From Leishmania martiniquensis (taxonomy: Eukaryota > Euglenozoa > Kinetoplastea > Trypanosomatida > Trypanosomatidae), in the NCBI RefSeq assembly GCF_017916325.1, contig NC_090143.1:186001-250000 (forward strand): DNA of 64,000 nt, given 5' to 3'. This document shows, one piece after another, positions 10,613 through 21,376 of the stretch (its first letter is position 1; each line of letters opens with the position of its first letter). The notes below the pieces were generated by a model. It ran no database searches. It was not told where the DNA came from and saw only the letters and a list, made by a program, of their open reading frames with translations. The position numbers were made by a program, and so were the translations under genes.

Positions 10613-11419
10613 ATGGCGCAACTGACGAGGGATGAAGTCCACGCCTACGCTGAGGCTATGATTGCCGCCATACGAACGCCTGAGTTCCAAGAACGCGTGC
10701 GTGCAGCGATGAGCCGTGAGCCGACCCCGATGGATGCCGAGGCCGTCATGATACGCTACGAGGAAGTACAGGCTGACCACTTCACCAACCACTACACCTC
10801 CGACTCCGGCAGTGTCCGTGCTGGCGGCGCGAGCGTGAGCGCGGGAAGAACTCCGGAGGCATCTGAGGGACCAGCTCAGGAGGTGGGTGGCATGTGCCTT
10901 CAGACGACAAGCGATGCGCCAAAACTGGACGGAGTACACATTGTGGAGCAGCTGAAGAAGGCGGCATCCGTCTACAAGGAAGCGGAGACTCTGCGACTTA
11001 TAACGCAGCTCTGCTTGCTGATCGAGGCGCAAGTGGCGGCGCTGCCAGCGACTGTGCCGGCCCTGAGGCACCTCTACAACAATTCCATGCATGGCGCCCA
11101 TACGCTGTCGCAGGCGCCCGCAGCATCCGCCCAGGCCGGCGGCGCCGGTCATAGCATGCCGCCCGTCGCTGGCGCATCGCCGCAGGTGAGGCAAATCATG
11201 GAGATGGCAATGCGCACCCTGAGCCCGAAGCAGCGCGAGATCCTCGAGCGGGTGCAGCAGGAAATGATGCCTGGAAAGACGCCGTCGCCGGAGGACATGC
11301 GTGATGTGGTTCTCATTCAGCGTCAACTTGCCGCCTTTGCACAGACGATGCAGAAGTTCGGCCAGAAGCCGAGCGGCAGAAGTAGTGTCGACGACAGTGC
11401 TGGGTCAGGTGCGGAATAG
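10613..11419 (+). CDS. Unrecognised conserved-looking protein, helical
   Basis: 268 residues from the ATG at 10613. Residues 1-65 are charged and helical (MAQLTRDEVHAYAEAM onwards). A Gly/Ser-rich linker follows. A second helical block lies at about 105-160 and includes VEQLKKAASVYKEAETLRLI. Another Ala/Gly linker leads to a C-terminal helical block at about 195-250 with SPKQREILERVQQEMM. There is no signal peptide, membrane segment or enzymatic motif, so a cytosolic, nuclear or organellar adaptor is plausible. I do not recognise the family. Confidence 0.8.
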   Translation: MAQLTRDEVHAYAEAMIAAIRTPEFQERVRAAMSREPTPMDAEAVMIRYEEVQADHFTNHYTSDSGSVRAGGASVSAGRTPEASEGPAQEVGGMCLQTTSDAPKLDGVHIVEQLKKAASVYKEAETLRLITQLCLLIEAQVAALPATVPALRHLYNNSMHGAHTLSQAPAASAQAGGAGHSMPPVAGASPQVRQIMEMAMRTLSPKQREILERVQQEMMPGKTPSPEDMRDVVLIQRQLAAFAQTMQKFGQKPSGRSSVDDSAGSGAE

Positions 11420-12243
11420 GCAGCCATTTTTTTTTTCGCTTGGGCGCGGGATGGGAAGACTGGCGACGTCTGTGAACACAGCGCAGGCAGTGAGAAAAAG
11501 CAAGAGAGGAGGGGGATAGTGGTAGGGGAGGGGTAGGGGGCGGCGTCCTCCGGTTATCCGTGCTCGCAGTCACCCCACACCGCTGCAGCTTTTTCGTCGT
11601 CACGTTCCTCTCTCCCGCTGCCGCCTTCTCCCCACTTCATCATCGTACCGGCGCCCCTCCCTCTCACCCTTCTGCAAAGGGGCCTTCCGGCGGGTGCGCC
11701 GGTGAAAAAAAGGCACCCATGCGTTGCGGGGGAGCGCGTAGCGACGGCAAAGCCCCTGTGGTGCTATTCGATTGCGTTTCGGTAGCCCAACGGGCTGACC
11801 TTTCCGTGGTCGTCTGAAGCGCGCCCCGGCAACTGTGTCAGCAGCTGTGCGGTGGTGACCACTTCTCCCATCGCGCGGGTGAACCTTCCGAGGCACGAAA
11901 AGGGGCGTCGCGCTCGCAGGCCTGTGCGCCCCCTCGTCTCTCTCTTCAAGGTGGTGCCGTGAAGAAACCTGTGCCAGTGTCGTGGCACGCCCTTGTGCTC
12001 CCGCCCTCCCACGTCTCGCCCGAGCATGATGCTCTCTCCTCCCCCTTGCCCTCTCTTCCTCCCTGCTCCTCGCCCCTGCCACGCCTTCAATCGTGATGGA
12101 CTCCACTCTACGCGTGGGAGGGGGGGATACACTCACACGCCGCGCAACACTTGCCTACCCTGCGCCTTTGAAAAGAAATCGTACACCAGCACACACACAG
12201 TCGGGTGCATTCAGCATCGCCTTACACGCGCGATACCACACGC
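11420..12243. other. Intergenic spacer
   Basis: No gene seen. It has a T-run at about 11428-11436, a G-rich block at 11505-11545, and a strong C/T tract at about 12028-12081 that probably drives trans-splicing of the gene at 12244. CA repeats lie at about 12188-12198. Confidence 0.55.
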
Positions 12244-13737
12244 ATGCCTCCGCGGTCGCGGCGGTCGCCAACGCGGCGTCCGAAAAGCGGCGGTGCACAT
12301 GCTGGCCGCATCAGCGGCAGTCCCATCACCGCTACCAGTAGCAGAGCGAGTGAGGCAGGCGCCGCTGCAAAGCGCCGGCGGGCAGATAGGCGCCTGAATG
12401 CCATCAGCGCCGAAAGCGGCTGCATTGACCGAAATCGAAACAAAGGCGTGCGGAAGTCCTTTGCCGACACCGCGACGCCGACGCACCTCGGGACGCCAAG
12501 CACGCCGGCGCGCGCGACTCCGATCACCAGCGCAGGCAACCGCGAAACGGACGAGGACGAGACAGATACGTCGCAGCGCTTCTCCAACGTGTCAGGGTGG
12601 CAGCACGCACGCGAGACGACTCCGCCTAACCCAACCCCAACGTCCCCGTGCACACCCGCCGACTCCAGAGCAGCAGAGCAAGCAGCTCACGCGGCGTCGG
12701 CACAACGAGGCGGTAGCGCTGCCCTGTCGATGGATCACGACCGCGTCTTCGAGCAGTCGCTGTATGGCGCTAGCAGCGCTGCGCACCCTCCTCCTGCAAC
12801 GTCGTCAGCGTCGAGTCAGCCCGTCCGACCCTTCTCTGCGGAACTGCTCTCTCAGCTACTGATGGCTGAGGCGGCGCGCGCAGAAGCAGCCGCGACGGCA
12901 GGGCAGCATGACGGCAACAGCTCGGACGGTGGCGACTACGCCACTGTGGGCCCCCGTTATGCACTCCCAGAACCGCAGCTTCCAGTACCTGTGATGGCCA
13001 CAACGACAACGGAGTGGTGCGGTTACCGCCGTGACTCGGGCACAGCATCGCCGAACGAGCAGGGGGGAGAGGCAACGTTGTCTGCGGCCGCGTCTCGGTT
13101 GGTGCTGCCCACGGACTGCCTCACGGTGTGCGTCGGCGTTGTGCCTCTCCCGGGCTGCGAGGCATCATCTGAAGGCACCGCCTGCCGTAAGAGAAGCCGA
13201 TGGTGGCCATGGAGTCGCACCGTCTCAGTCGTGCGCTCGGATGCCGCGGACGGCGTCGTCGGTGAGGCAGCCTCCGATCCGGCGAACCACGACTCGAAGA
13301 AGTGTGGTGGCGCGACGAAAGCGACGTGGCTTGCCTCCCTTCGTAACCAGGCAGTCTCTGTGCTCCAGCTGCGCCCTCGAAACCTCTACACGAGTGGCCA
13401 GCAGCGCACTGCCGTCGCCGTCGACAGTAGGTCCGCTTCGACCATTTTGGCACCGTCCTCAGGAGCGACAACAACTGACTTCACCGAGACTGCCGTCTCC
13501 ATCAGCCCCACACTCGGCATTGGTCCGACCACGGCTGTGCGTGGGTGGACAGGGGTGTTCGCAGATGTGCCAATCGTCCTGCCCGGTGCGCAGCTGGCGT
13601 GTAGCGTGGATGCGCCTGCTACCGCCATGAACGCCTGCACAGAAGCTCATGCTCGTGGTGGCGGTCTTGGCGGGCGTCTGCAGTCGGAGGCGGTCGTGTG
13701 CAGCGCTGCCGCCTCCATCTCCGTTGTCCTGGCGTGA
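12244..13737 (+). CDS. Unrecognised low-complexity protein
   Basis: 497 residues from the first in-frame ATG; the frame upstream begins only at a GTG. The N-terminal 60 residues are very basic (MPPRSRRSPTRRPKSGG and AKRRRADRR), consistent with nuclear localisation or RNA binding. A long Ser/Thr/Ala/Pro-rich region follows, then a more ordered helical piece at about 195-220 (RPFSAELLSQLLMAEAARAE). The C-terminal half contains hydrophobic segments such as LPTDCLTVCVGVVPLPGC and RSRWWPWSRTVSVV. No known domain is recognised. Biased composition makes prediction weak, but the long open frame with coding-like third positions supports a real gene. Confidence 0.7.
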   Translation: MPPRSRRSPTRRPKSGGAHAGRISGSPITATSSRASEAGAAAKRRRADRRLNAISAESGCIDRNRNKGVRKSFADTATPTHLGTPSTPARATPITSAGNRETDEDETDTSQRFSNVSGWQHARETTPPNPTPTSPCTPADSRAAEQAAHAASAQRGGSAALSMDHDRVFEQSLYGASSAAHPPPATSSASSQPVRPFSAELLSQLLMAEAARAEAAATAGQHDGNSSDGGDYATVGPRYALPEPQLPVPVMATTTTEWCGYRRDSGTASPNEQGGEATLSAAASRLVLPTDCLTVCVGVVPLPGCEASSEGTACRKRSRWWPWSRTVSVVRSDAADGVVGEAASDPANHDSKKCGGATKATWLASLRNQAVSVLQLRPRNLYTSGQQRTAVAVDSRSASTILAPSSGATTTDFTETAVSISPTLGIGPTTAVRGWTGVFADVPIVLPGAQLACSVDAPATAMNACTEAHARGGGLGGRLQSEAVVCSAAASISVVLA

Positions 13738-14361
13738 CCTTCGTGTGGAAGGGAAGGGCCGAGCGTGTTGGCGAGAGAGAAGGGGAGAGGGGGGTTGGTG
13801 AAGCGGAAGCGAGGGCCAGGTGCCCCTCTGCAGTGGCTGCCACTCCGTCTCCGCGTCATCTTCCCCTGCGTGTCTTCGATCTCACAAAGACTGAAAGCGG
13901 GTGGCGCTCAGCGTGACGGAGGCGGGCGGATACGATCGATGCGCGCGTGAAAACAAAACGGGCTTGCAGGGCAGCCTCTGCCGTCAGTGGGGAGGGGGGC
14001 GGAAGGGGAAGTGCATCCACCTCGGCGCGTCTTTCTCCCACTCCCAAGCGCGGGGGTGACGCATCATCGCCGGCAGTGGCGCATGGACCTCCTTCCCCTC
14101 CCCCCCCCGATGCTGCTGATGGACAAAGAGCCGCGTGCTGCTCACCCAGCGAATGCATCCCACGTAAGTATTCCTTCAGTGCAACGTCGCCACACGCGCG
14201 ATACGGCCCACCATCCCCTTTTTTGCGGCCTTTCTCTCTCTCTCGTGTGCTTTCAACTTCTCCATCACCCCACCCCCAACCCTCTCGCCTGCGGATCCGT
14301 GCTCCAACCCGGACAACGTCTGGCGTGCAGACGCACGTACACGCTTCCTCTCCGTGGGCAG
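13738..14361. other. Intergenic spacer
   Basis: No gene seen. A pyrimidine tract at about 14216-14275 is followed by AG at 14329-14330, which gives a 5' UTR of about 31 nt for the ATG at 14362. In-frame ATGs upstream of that acceptor would be removed from the mRNA. Confidence 0.55.
14329..14330 (+). promoter_or_regulatory. Candidate spliced-leader acceptor AG deciding the start at 14362
   Basis: First AG after the CT tract at about 14216-14275. Its use would exclude the upstream in-frame ATGs and make 14362 the first ATG of the mRNA. Confidence 0.45.
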
Positions 14362-15429
14362 ATGCCGTCCTCCCGCAAGGCGGCACACGCCGCTGCTGGG
14401 CGACCGCCCCACAAACCAGTCAAGCGGCAGCGAGGGCAGCAGGATTGCCCGTCCTCCCCTGATGAGGCTGCCAGGAAGAGTAGCTCCGCCGATGCAGCTG
14501 CCTTCGCCGAACCGCAACTGTGCAAGCCAAGGCGGTCAATGAGGTCCCTGACACTCGCCTCGACCGATTCATCGCCTACGCTACCAAAGGCGAGCGCAGT
14601 GATGTCTAGGCGAGCACAGCTGCTTCGCCTAGCCACACAGGAGGCTCACACTGCCGCGACGCTGTTGCGGCTGCTACCCTCGTCAGCACCCCCCAGCGTG
14701 CGGAATGATGCCCAGAGGAGCCGGTCGCCTGAGGGGGCCACTACTCCGCAGCTTACTTCTCCAGGGGCTGGGGCGACAGGCGGGGTAACGGCGCAAGGTT
14801 TGCCGACGGCACAGGTGTCTACGGGGGGTAAGCAGGGTGCGCTTCCACAAGCCGCCCCCACTGCCACCATAAGGGCTTCTTCTCCGCCCACAAGCACTGT
14901 CGAATGGACGTCGTACGGCGAGCTCTGGGAAGGCCTGCTGGCACGTCTTCCGTTGGTGAACAAGGACGACGCTGCCGCGACGTTCACGCAAGCCACCAGC
15001 GGCAGCAACGACCACAACTGCGACGCCGGTGGTGGCAAGCGCGACAGCGCGGAAGCGTCCCCTGCTGCACTTCCTGGCGCCGATAAGAACGGCGGCAGCG
15101 TCTCCTCGCCTGCCTCGCGCCTCTCTGCGATGTGCTGCGCTCTCAGCAGCGACTGGCGGTCGTTTTTTCTATTCCGGGCCCGGAGTACCCCCGCCGCAAC
15201 AGATTCGGTCGCCACCGTGGCAGGTCGCGTGCACGTTGCCACACTCGCAGAGGGGCCTGACGCAGTCGTCTGGGAGCAGCGACGTCTGCTGGGGGCCCTC
15301 GCGTGCGCCCCCTACATGACGCACGCAGAGCAACGGGCGGCACGCCGATACGCCACCGCAGCCATGGCTGCTGTGCCGAGTGGCGTGCAGCGAGGCCTCA
15401 GCTCTGTCTGCGCGCTGGACTTCGTGTGA
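14362..15429 (+). CDS. Unrecognised basic protein
   Basis: 355 residues from the ATG at 14362, chosen because it is the first ATG after the likely splice acceptor. The N-terminus is basic (MPSSRKAAHAAAGR, then KPVKRQRGQQ). A helical piece, MSRRAQLLRLATQEAHTAATLL, lies at about 80-100. Ser/Pro-rich linkers lead to an ordered region at about 180-205 (VEWTSYGELWEGLLARLPLV). Further ordered segments are SDWRSFFLFRARS and a C-terminal helical part (EQRRLLGALACAPYMTHAEQ). No known domain is recognised. It shares a basic N-terminus and a short Glu-Trp-x-x-Tyr motif with its upstream neighbour, too little to claim homology. Confidence 0.7.
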   Translation: MPSSRKAAHAAAGRPPHKPVKRQRGQQDCPSSPDEAARKSSSADAAAFAEPQLCKPRRSMRSLTLASTDSSPTLPKASAVMSRRAQLLRLATQEAHTAATLLRLLPSSAPPSVRNDAQRSRSPEGATTPQLTSPGAGATGGVTAQGLPTAQVSTGGKQGALPQAAPTATIRASSPPTSTVEWTSYGELWEGLLARLPLVNKDDAAATFTQATSGSNDHNCDAGGGKRDSAEASPAALPGADKNGGSVSSPASRLSAMCCALSSDWRSFFLFRARSTPAATDSVATVAGRVHVATLAEGPDAVVWEQRRLLGALACAPYMTHAEQRAARRYATAAMAAVPSGVQRGLSSVCALDFV

Positions 15430-16168
15430 GTCTCCCCACCAACTCGCTCGTAATCTGCTCGTGCGTGCCCGCACCAACAAAAGATGCCGCGGCTTTACAC
15501 AAGGCCCAAGGGGGTGGCGGCCTTTAGGTTTCCCTTCCTCCCCCCGTCCCCCTTCATGGAGCCGTGGCCGCAGCCTCTCAGCCCCCTAACATCCTCTCCC
15601 CCCACGCACACACACAGAGCACCCGCTTCTGCTACACATCTATACAGATGGCCCCCTCCCCATCCACCGTCTGGGCGGACAGTCACGTAAGTCTCAGCGG
15701 ACCCGAAACGCCTTCTGACTTCGTTGGCCCTCCTCAACTGCCGCTCTTCATCAATGCGATACTCTGCGTGGCTACATGAGAAAGAGATAAGGGAGGAGCA
15801 CGCATGTGCGTTACTGTGTGTGATCAACCGGCTCGCATGTGTACGCGCTAAAATGTCTTCCGCCTCCCTCCCCCTCCCCCTAGGCACACACACACACACG
15901 TGTCCGCACATAACGCCCTCTCTGCTCTCGCTGAGCCATGCGCCTCACCCCCTCCCCTCCCCTCGCCTCCCCTCTCTCTTTGTTGTCTGTGCCATCGGCG
16001 TGTATAGAGGATACGTACGAGTCAGCCTCGCTCCCCTCCTTTCTTCCTCACTCTATCCCGCCCCGATTCATCAGGCCCACAGCACCAAGACACACTCTTG
16101 CGGCACCCCCTCCCCTCCCCTCTCTCGACCTGAGTGGCCAAGGGCACGAACCCACTTCCACAGACGTC
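15430..16168. other. Intergenic spacer
   Basis: No gene seen. C/T blocks at 15536-15600, 15860-15882 and 15948-15985, and a CA repeat at 15886-15900. AG at 16162-16163 lies six bases before the ATG at 16169 and is one possible acceptor; earlier AGs would give a longer 5' UTR. Confidence 0.5.
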
Positions 16169-18640
16169 ATGCTGAAGACGGGGAAGGACCCCTCACAGGG
16201 CCAGGCCTTTCACCGGCGGCTCCTGAGCGAGTACAACACGGAGATTACGCTCGATAATTACGTCGCGTACTTCGAGTTGAAGCCGATTGCGAAGAAGATC
16301 GAGCATATTCGGCAGACGTTAGAGTCGAGGTACCGCGCCCAGCATGCGCACCGCAGCGTCGGTGGATCTCCGACGTCAGCGGGGACAGGTGCGACGCCTC
16401 TGCCGGTCGAATCCGGTGGGCCCTGCGTCTGCGAGGCGTCGGTCGCCGTGACGCCGACGGCGCGTGGCGACGAGAAGCAGCTGCCCACCGCGCCCGCCCC
16501 CATCGCCGTAACGGGGCAGCCGCATAGCACCGCAACCAATATTTTCGTTGACCCGCTCTCGCCACTCTTCTTCGAGACAGCCGGCTTTGCAGAGCTGAAG
16601 GCGACCGACAAGGAGCTGGCGGCGCTCCTGAAAAGCCGCATTGAGCTGCAAGAAACCTTCTTCGAGAAGCTGCATCAGTCATATCTGCGTGTGAGGCGCT
16701 ACCTCATCAAGCTCGAACGTGAATTTGTCGACGCCGTGGCGGAGCTACGCACGTTCAACGAAGACCATATCCGCAATGAGCTCCCGCGCCACTATATCCC
16801 GTCGCTCTACCTGCAGCTGGAGATTATTGTCAAGTACCGCGCCCTCAACTTGCTGGCGTTCCGCAAGATCCTGAAGAAATTTCTGGAGCGGTGCGCTTAC
16901 GACAGCCTCGAGCTGCTGCGGCGCGTGCGGAACATCGACCGGCTCATCTACGAGAGCAACATTTCGCAGCCCTCCATCGACTTCCGTAGCGCGGCGCTCG
17001 ACCTCATCGTCATGTATGGCACAGTGTTCCGACTGACGTACGAGCAGGCCGTCCGTCACATGAAGACGTACGAGAACCGCACTGGCGTCAACGCTCAGCG
17101 CATCCTGCCGAACAGCCAGACCTTCTTCGTCGCCGACGCCTTTCCCCACCACGAGCGCCCGGGCAGCTTTGCCGTCCGAGTGCTGTCCGGCACGTGCAGC
17201 CTCTTCTGCGAGAAGATGATTACGGAGGTGCTGCAGTGCCCACGGTACCCGGGCGACAGCTGCGGCCGCTTTGCAAACGGTGAGATTAGCGTGAACCTCC
17301 AGGCTCCTGTCCGCGGCGACGACGTGTTCGTCGTGCAGTCAATGGTCGCTCTCGAGTCCGAAAGCCTCAGCAATGCGGGGGCGTTGATGGAGCTGGTACT
17401 GCTGGTTCACTCGGCGCAGCTCGCGGCGGCGGCGCGTATTACGGCGGTCATCCCGTACCTCGCGTACACGCGCAACGTCGCCTCCATCTCGGCCGTCGCG
17501 GAGATGATCGAGTCCGCCGGCTGCCACCACGTCATCACGGTGGACATGCATAGCGACCAGGTCGAGGGCATGTTCCGCATTCCCATAGAGAGCGTCTCGG
17601 CAATGTACGAATTCGTCCGCTATGTGTCGAACCTCCTGGAGAGTGAGGGGAACGCGTTCGTCAACGTGACGGTCGTTGCCCCGACCGGCGAGTTCCTCGG
17701 CCGCGCCAAGGAGTTCGCAGACGCGCTGATGCGTTACAATCACCTCGACAGCGCGACGCAGTTTGTGTCCGTGTGCACGGCGGTGCGGCGCGTCGAGACG
17801 CATCAGTCGACGTCTGTCAGCCGCGGCAACCGCCGCTGCATGAGCCCCTCCACGTTTGGTGAGGTGGCGCACCGCTTCACCCCGCAGCAGGCGGCGGTGG
17901 CGCGGGGCGCCGAGTGCGGCACGCCGAACAGCAGTGGCGTCGCGAGCGTTGCGACGAGCCACCTTTTGGTGAGCACGCCAGTTGACGCGAGTGGGTGGCA
18001 TTACCCGCATACCCCCGGCACGCCGAACGCGGCAGATACGGTGGCGTCCGAGTTAGTCACCGTCGTCGGCTGCGAGTCGCCGACGGTGAGCCTCAGCATA
18101 AACAGCAACTCAGCGAACCCCAATGCCCCCATGCAGGGAGGTCATCACAGCCTATTGCTGCATCACCACCATGACACAGGCATGCCTCGCAGCAGCAGCA
18201 CTCTTGGTATCGAGAAGGCCCTTCGGCAGCAGGAAGAGGGCCGCCAGGCGCTCATCATGCGGAAGGAGGCAGCGCGCAACGAGCACAAAAATTACGTCCT
18301 GGTCGGCGACGTCAAGGACCGTCTGTGCATAATCATTGACACCGTGATCGACGAGGCCGTTAACATCGCGCACGTGGCGCGCTGCCTGCACGAGCACGGC
18401 GCTGAGCGCATCATCCTCATCGCGACGCATGCTGTAATGTCTGGTAGAGCGCTCGATCTCCTCATCGAATCGCCCATTGAGCTGATCGTGGTGACGGATA
18501 GCGTTAATCAGGACGAGCTAATGAAGAACCCGGCGCTGGCGCGTAAGCTGCGCGTCGTGCCGATTGCGCCTTTGCTCGCGCGCGCGATTGAGAAAATTCA
18601 CACCGAAAACACACTCGCGACCCTTTTCGAGAAGGCATAA
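16169..18640 (+). CDS. SPX domain fused to PRPP synthetase-like domain (possible pseudoenzyme)
   Basis: 823 residues from the ATG at 16169; an in-frame ATG at 15938 would add 77 residues of Pro/Ser-rich spacer-like sequence and is less likely. An SPX domain occupies about 16-310, with the start helices RRLLSEYNTEITLDNYVAYF and a later helix FRKILKKF (about 232) containing the Lys cluster that in SPX proteins binds inositol pyrophosphates. A ribose-phosphate pyrophosphokinase fold follows (about 333-823): RFANGEIS (367-374), VDMHSDQ (458-464), YVLVGDVKDR (709-718) and ATHAVMSG. A low-complexity insertion splits it at about 545-700. Residues known to be needed by PRPP synthetases look lost: the ATP loop after YTR is shortened, the SPDAGG loop reads APTGEF, and the DDMADT ribose-5-phosphate loop reads DTVIDE. 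The protein may be a regulatory subunit sensing phosphate status rather than an active enzyme. Confidence 0.9.
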   Translation: MLKTGKDPSQGQAFHRRLLSEYNTEITLDNYVAYFELKPIAKKIEHIRQTLESRYRAQHAHRSVGGSPTSAGTGATPLPVESGGPCVCEASVAVTPTARGDEKQLPTAPAPIAVTGQPHSTATNIFVDPLSPLFFETAGFAELKATDKELAALLKSRIELQETFFEKLHQSYLRVRRYLIKLEREFVDAVAELRTFNEDHIRNELPRHYIPSLYLQLEIIVKYRALNLLAFRKILKKFLERCAYDSLELLRRVRNIDRLIYESNISQPSIDFRSAALDLIVMYGTVFRLTYEQAVRHMKTYENRTGVNAQRILPNSQTFFVADAFPHHERPGSFAVRVLSGTCSLFCEKMITEVLQCPRYPGDSCGRFANGEISVNLQAPVRGDDVFVVQSMVALESESLSNAGALMELVLLVHSAQLAAAARITAVIPYLAYTRNVASISAVAEMIESAGCHHVITVDMHSDQVEGMFRIPIESVSAMYEFVRYVSNLLESEGNAFVNVTVVAPTGEFLGRAKEFADALMRYNHLDSATQFVSVCTAVRRVETHQSTSVSRGNRRCMSPSTFGEVAHRFTPQQAAVARGAECGTPNSSGVASVATSHLLVSTPVDASGWHYPHTPGTPNAADTVASELVTVVGCESPTVSLSINSNSANPNAPMQGGHHSLLLHHHHDTGMPRSSSTLGIEKALRQQEEGRQALIMRKEAARNEHKNYVLVGDVKDRLCIIIDTVIDEAVNIAHVARCLHEHGAERIILIATHAVMSGRALDLLIESPIELIVVTDSVNQDELMKNPALARKLRVVPIAPLLARAIEKIHTENTLATLFEKA

Positions 18641-21376
18641 CGCCCACGATGTGTTTCTCTTCTCCCCACCCCACCCGCGCGCGCGCGCCAACGCGCACGC
18701 GCACAGAGAAGGAAAGGGAGGGGAAACCCAAGGAAGCGTCGCTCTCCATGCGCGCGCCATGTTTGGGTGGGGGTGAATAGGGCGTACGGCGAGCCCTCGT
18801 GGGCACTGGGGCGGGGAGAGGAGCACCGAGTGCCAGTGGCAGTGAGCAGATACGTATGCACAAGAGCCCTGCTGGGATGTGCAGAGCGGAAGGAAGCAGC
18901 AGACGGTGTAATGGGCAGATAAGGACGTTTCTGCCGCCCTCGATGCACATACACTGAGGGAGACACAAGCACGCGCGCGCACATACAGGCGAGCGATTCT
19001 CAGTCTGTTATCCGTTGCGTTCCGTCTCGCATCGCGTTTCCTCGGGAGCTTCATGGGCGGTGGTTGCTCGAGTACGAATGGTTTCATCTTCCCCCCTCCC
19101 CCCTTCCCCTGCTCAGCTCTCCCCACCCACCCCTCCCTGTCCCGTCGCATTCAGCGGCCAGTGATGGTCGCAGATGCGACGGACGACAGCGCCAGGAGAG
19201 GCTCGTCTGCAAGTCTTGAGAAGGCGTCAGAGGGGGGGTGAGGGGAGGAGAGGTGAGAGGGGGAAGGGGAAGGGTGCATGCAGGCCCGGAAAGCGAACCG
19301 TAAGCCCGACACCGGTGCACGCGCACAAGCTAACAACAGATGTGCCATCCAGTCGAGCGCCGCGTTGCGGGCGTGCGTGTCTGCGGAAGAGGGAGAGAGA
19401 GATTAAGCGAGGGAAGGGTGAGGCGCTTTATGATGATGCGTACGTGCGTATCTGCGTGCACATGTTGCTGTGCGCGTGCTGAGCTCCTCCACCTGCCGTC
19501 CCCCACTCCTCACATTTTTTCCTTCACTTGAGCCGTGTGTTTGCTCCCCACCCCCACCCCCAAGTGTGCATGGTAAGGCCGAGTCTCCGCATGCGCAGCC
19601 GTGGGCAGCGGGCACACCCGACACGGCTGTACCGTGTGGCCCTACCGAGACAAGCTCTACCAGACACAGCGAACTTTACGCACGCACCACTGCTGTGGCA
19701 TTTCTCTCTCTTCAACACCCGCCATGGCTGCCGCTTAGTGCGCCCCTCTTTTTTTTCCCTCCCCCCTCTCCTCCTCTCCTCCAGTCATGTCCGTTTCACT
19801 GTGGATCGCTCTTCTCTTCGTCTCCCTCTCTCCTTGAAGACTAACTGTGCTGTGATACGCGCAAGGTGGCTCGAGTAACCGTTGCTTTCCTTCACGGAAG
19901 CGCTAAACGCACCACCGTAAACGGTCGCAAGACCCCATCCGTCGCATTGGCAGCAACGAGCTCCTCTCCTTCCCTCCCTCGGACATCATCACCTGTATGA
20001 GAAGAGGCGTGCGCCAGCAAAGGCGTAGGGAGGCACTCGAGGACGCAGAACTCGCTGAGAGGCGAGGCGTCGAATGGAGAGGAGAAGGAGGGGCGACAGG
20101 GAGGAGGAGGAGGAGCAGAGCAGAGCAGAGCGGGGCGAGGTCGGCGGCGCGGCACGAGGCACAAGGGGAATAGGGGGGGAGCAAAGAGGGGAGACACACG
20201 TGGTAGTCTACTGCCCCCACTCCTTCCAGAACAAAAAAAAATGACCCTCTCTTTTACTTCCCCACCCCGTGCTGCCTCTCTCCTGCCTCCCTCGCTCCTC
20301 CGCACTACGTGCCGTAGCAACGCGGCATGCCATCAAGTAGACGAGGGGGAGAGGAGACGACGACACGGAGCTGAGGGCGTCCCTCACCCTCTCGCTGGCT
20401 GACCTCTATACGAAGACGTCGTGAGGGGCCACGTTGCTATTACGAGATGTCGGCTCGCCGCACCTCCCGGCTCAGCCCCACGACTGCCTCTCCCCTCACC
20501 CCTCCCTTCTGATGCGCATGCACTGCCTTCTTCTCTTACCCATACCCGTTTGTCTGGCCTGCCGACGCACCTGAATGCCGCGCGCGCTACGCAGAGAAGT
20601 GCCGCACGTGTGGGCTCGCCTGGCTGGTCACACATCCACGCTTCCCTTTGGGGGCATTAAGGGTCTCCCTCGCACGGAACCCCCGCTCCGGCAAATCTTT
20701 CCACTCGGGCGCACGCCCTGCTCCGTCGCCTACACCCTCATCCACTCGCTCACTCTACTACCCCCATTAGGCCCACATCCTTCTTTCCCCTCCCCTCCCT
20801 CCGCCACACACAGGCACAAACACACACGCACACACCGGTGCCGATAGAGATCACAACATATTCCTGTTTGCTCCTCTCGTTCGTTGACTGAGCGCTTCCT
20901 TGTCTCCCCCTTCTGGAAGGCGAGGCAGCTAACGCCGAACACGCGCCCTGCAACGGCGACGGGTGCGCCACGCACAAATTGCCGAAGTCGTCTCGCATTC
21001 ATCCATTTCCTCTCCATTTTTGCTTCACATCTCACTGCGCTCAGTTGCAAAGTTGCGTGCGTCGAGGCCCGCCATCCACATTGCTGGTGCCCTGTTGGGT
21101 ATCGCAGACGTTTCGGCGCCCCCCTCCCTCCTTCTGTCTGCATCCCCGTCTTTCCTCGCCACCCTCCAGCCGTGAGCATCCCCAGTGGGGTCCTTGCCGC
21201 GCCCGTACGCGATTGCCCCTCTCCCCCCTCCTCCTCCCCGGCCTAGAGCTCCCTGCCTGCCCCCCCCTCCTCCTCCCCCACCCCCCACTACCCCACTTCC
21301 TTCCTTGTCTGGCGCTCCTCCAGTTGTCCATGCGCATCTCGCAGGCGCTCCGCGTAGAAGCGACGACGAGACTGCC
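18641..21376. other. Long intergenic spacer (2.7 kb) before the kinase pair
   Basis: No convincing gene seen. It has a GC alternation at about 18676-18688, a purine-rich block on the + strand at about 20060-20190 (unlike the usual pyrimidine bias), T-runs and C/T tracts at about 19748-19780, CA repeats at 20806-20838, and a strong C/T tract at 21215-21300. AG at 21322-21323 is a good candidate acceptor for the gene at 21377, with a 5' UTR of about 54 nt. Confidence 0.55.
21322..21323 (+). promoter_or_regulatory. Candidate spliced-leader acceptor AG for the pseudokinase gene
   Basis: AG following the long C/T tract at 21215-21300; it removes upstream in-frame sequence and leaves the ATG at 21377 as first start. 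Confidence 0.45.

Noticed and set aside
12244..15429. Homology between the two neighbouring unrecognised proteins
   Set aside because: Both have basic N-termini, Ser/Ala linkers and a Glu-Trp-x-x-Tyr motif, but I could not extend the match beyond a few residues.
15938..16168. Upstream ATG extending the SPX-PRPP synthetase by 77 residues
   Set aside because: The extension is Pro/Ser-rich spacer-like sequence containing C/T tracts and a splice-like AG just before 16169; SPX normally begins close to the N-terminus.
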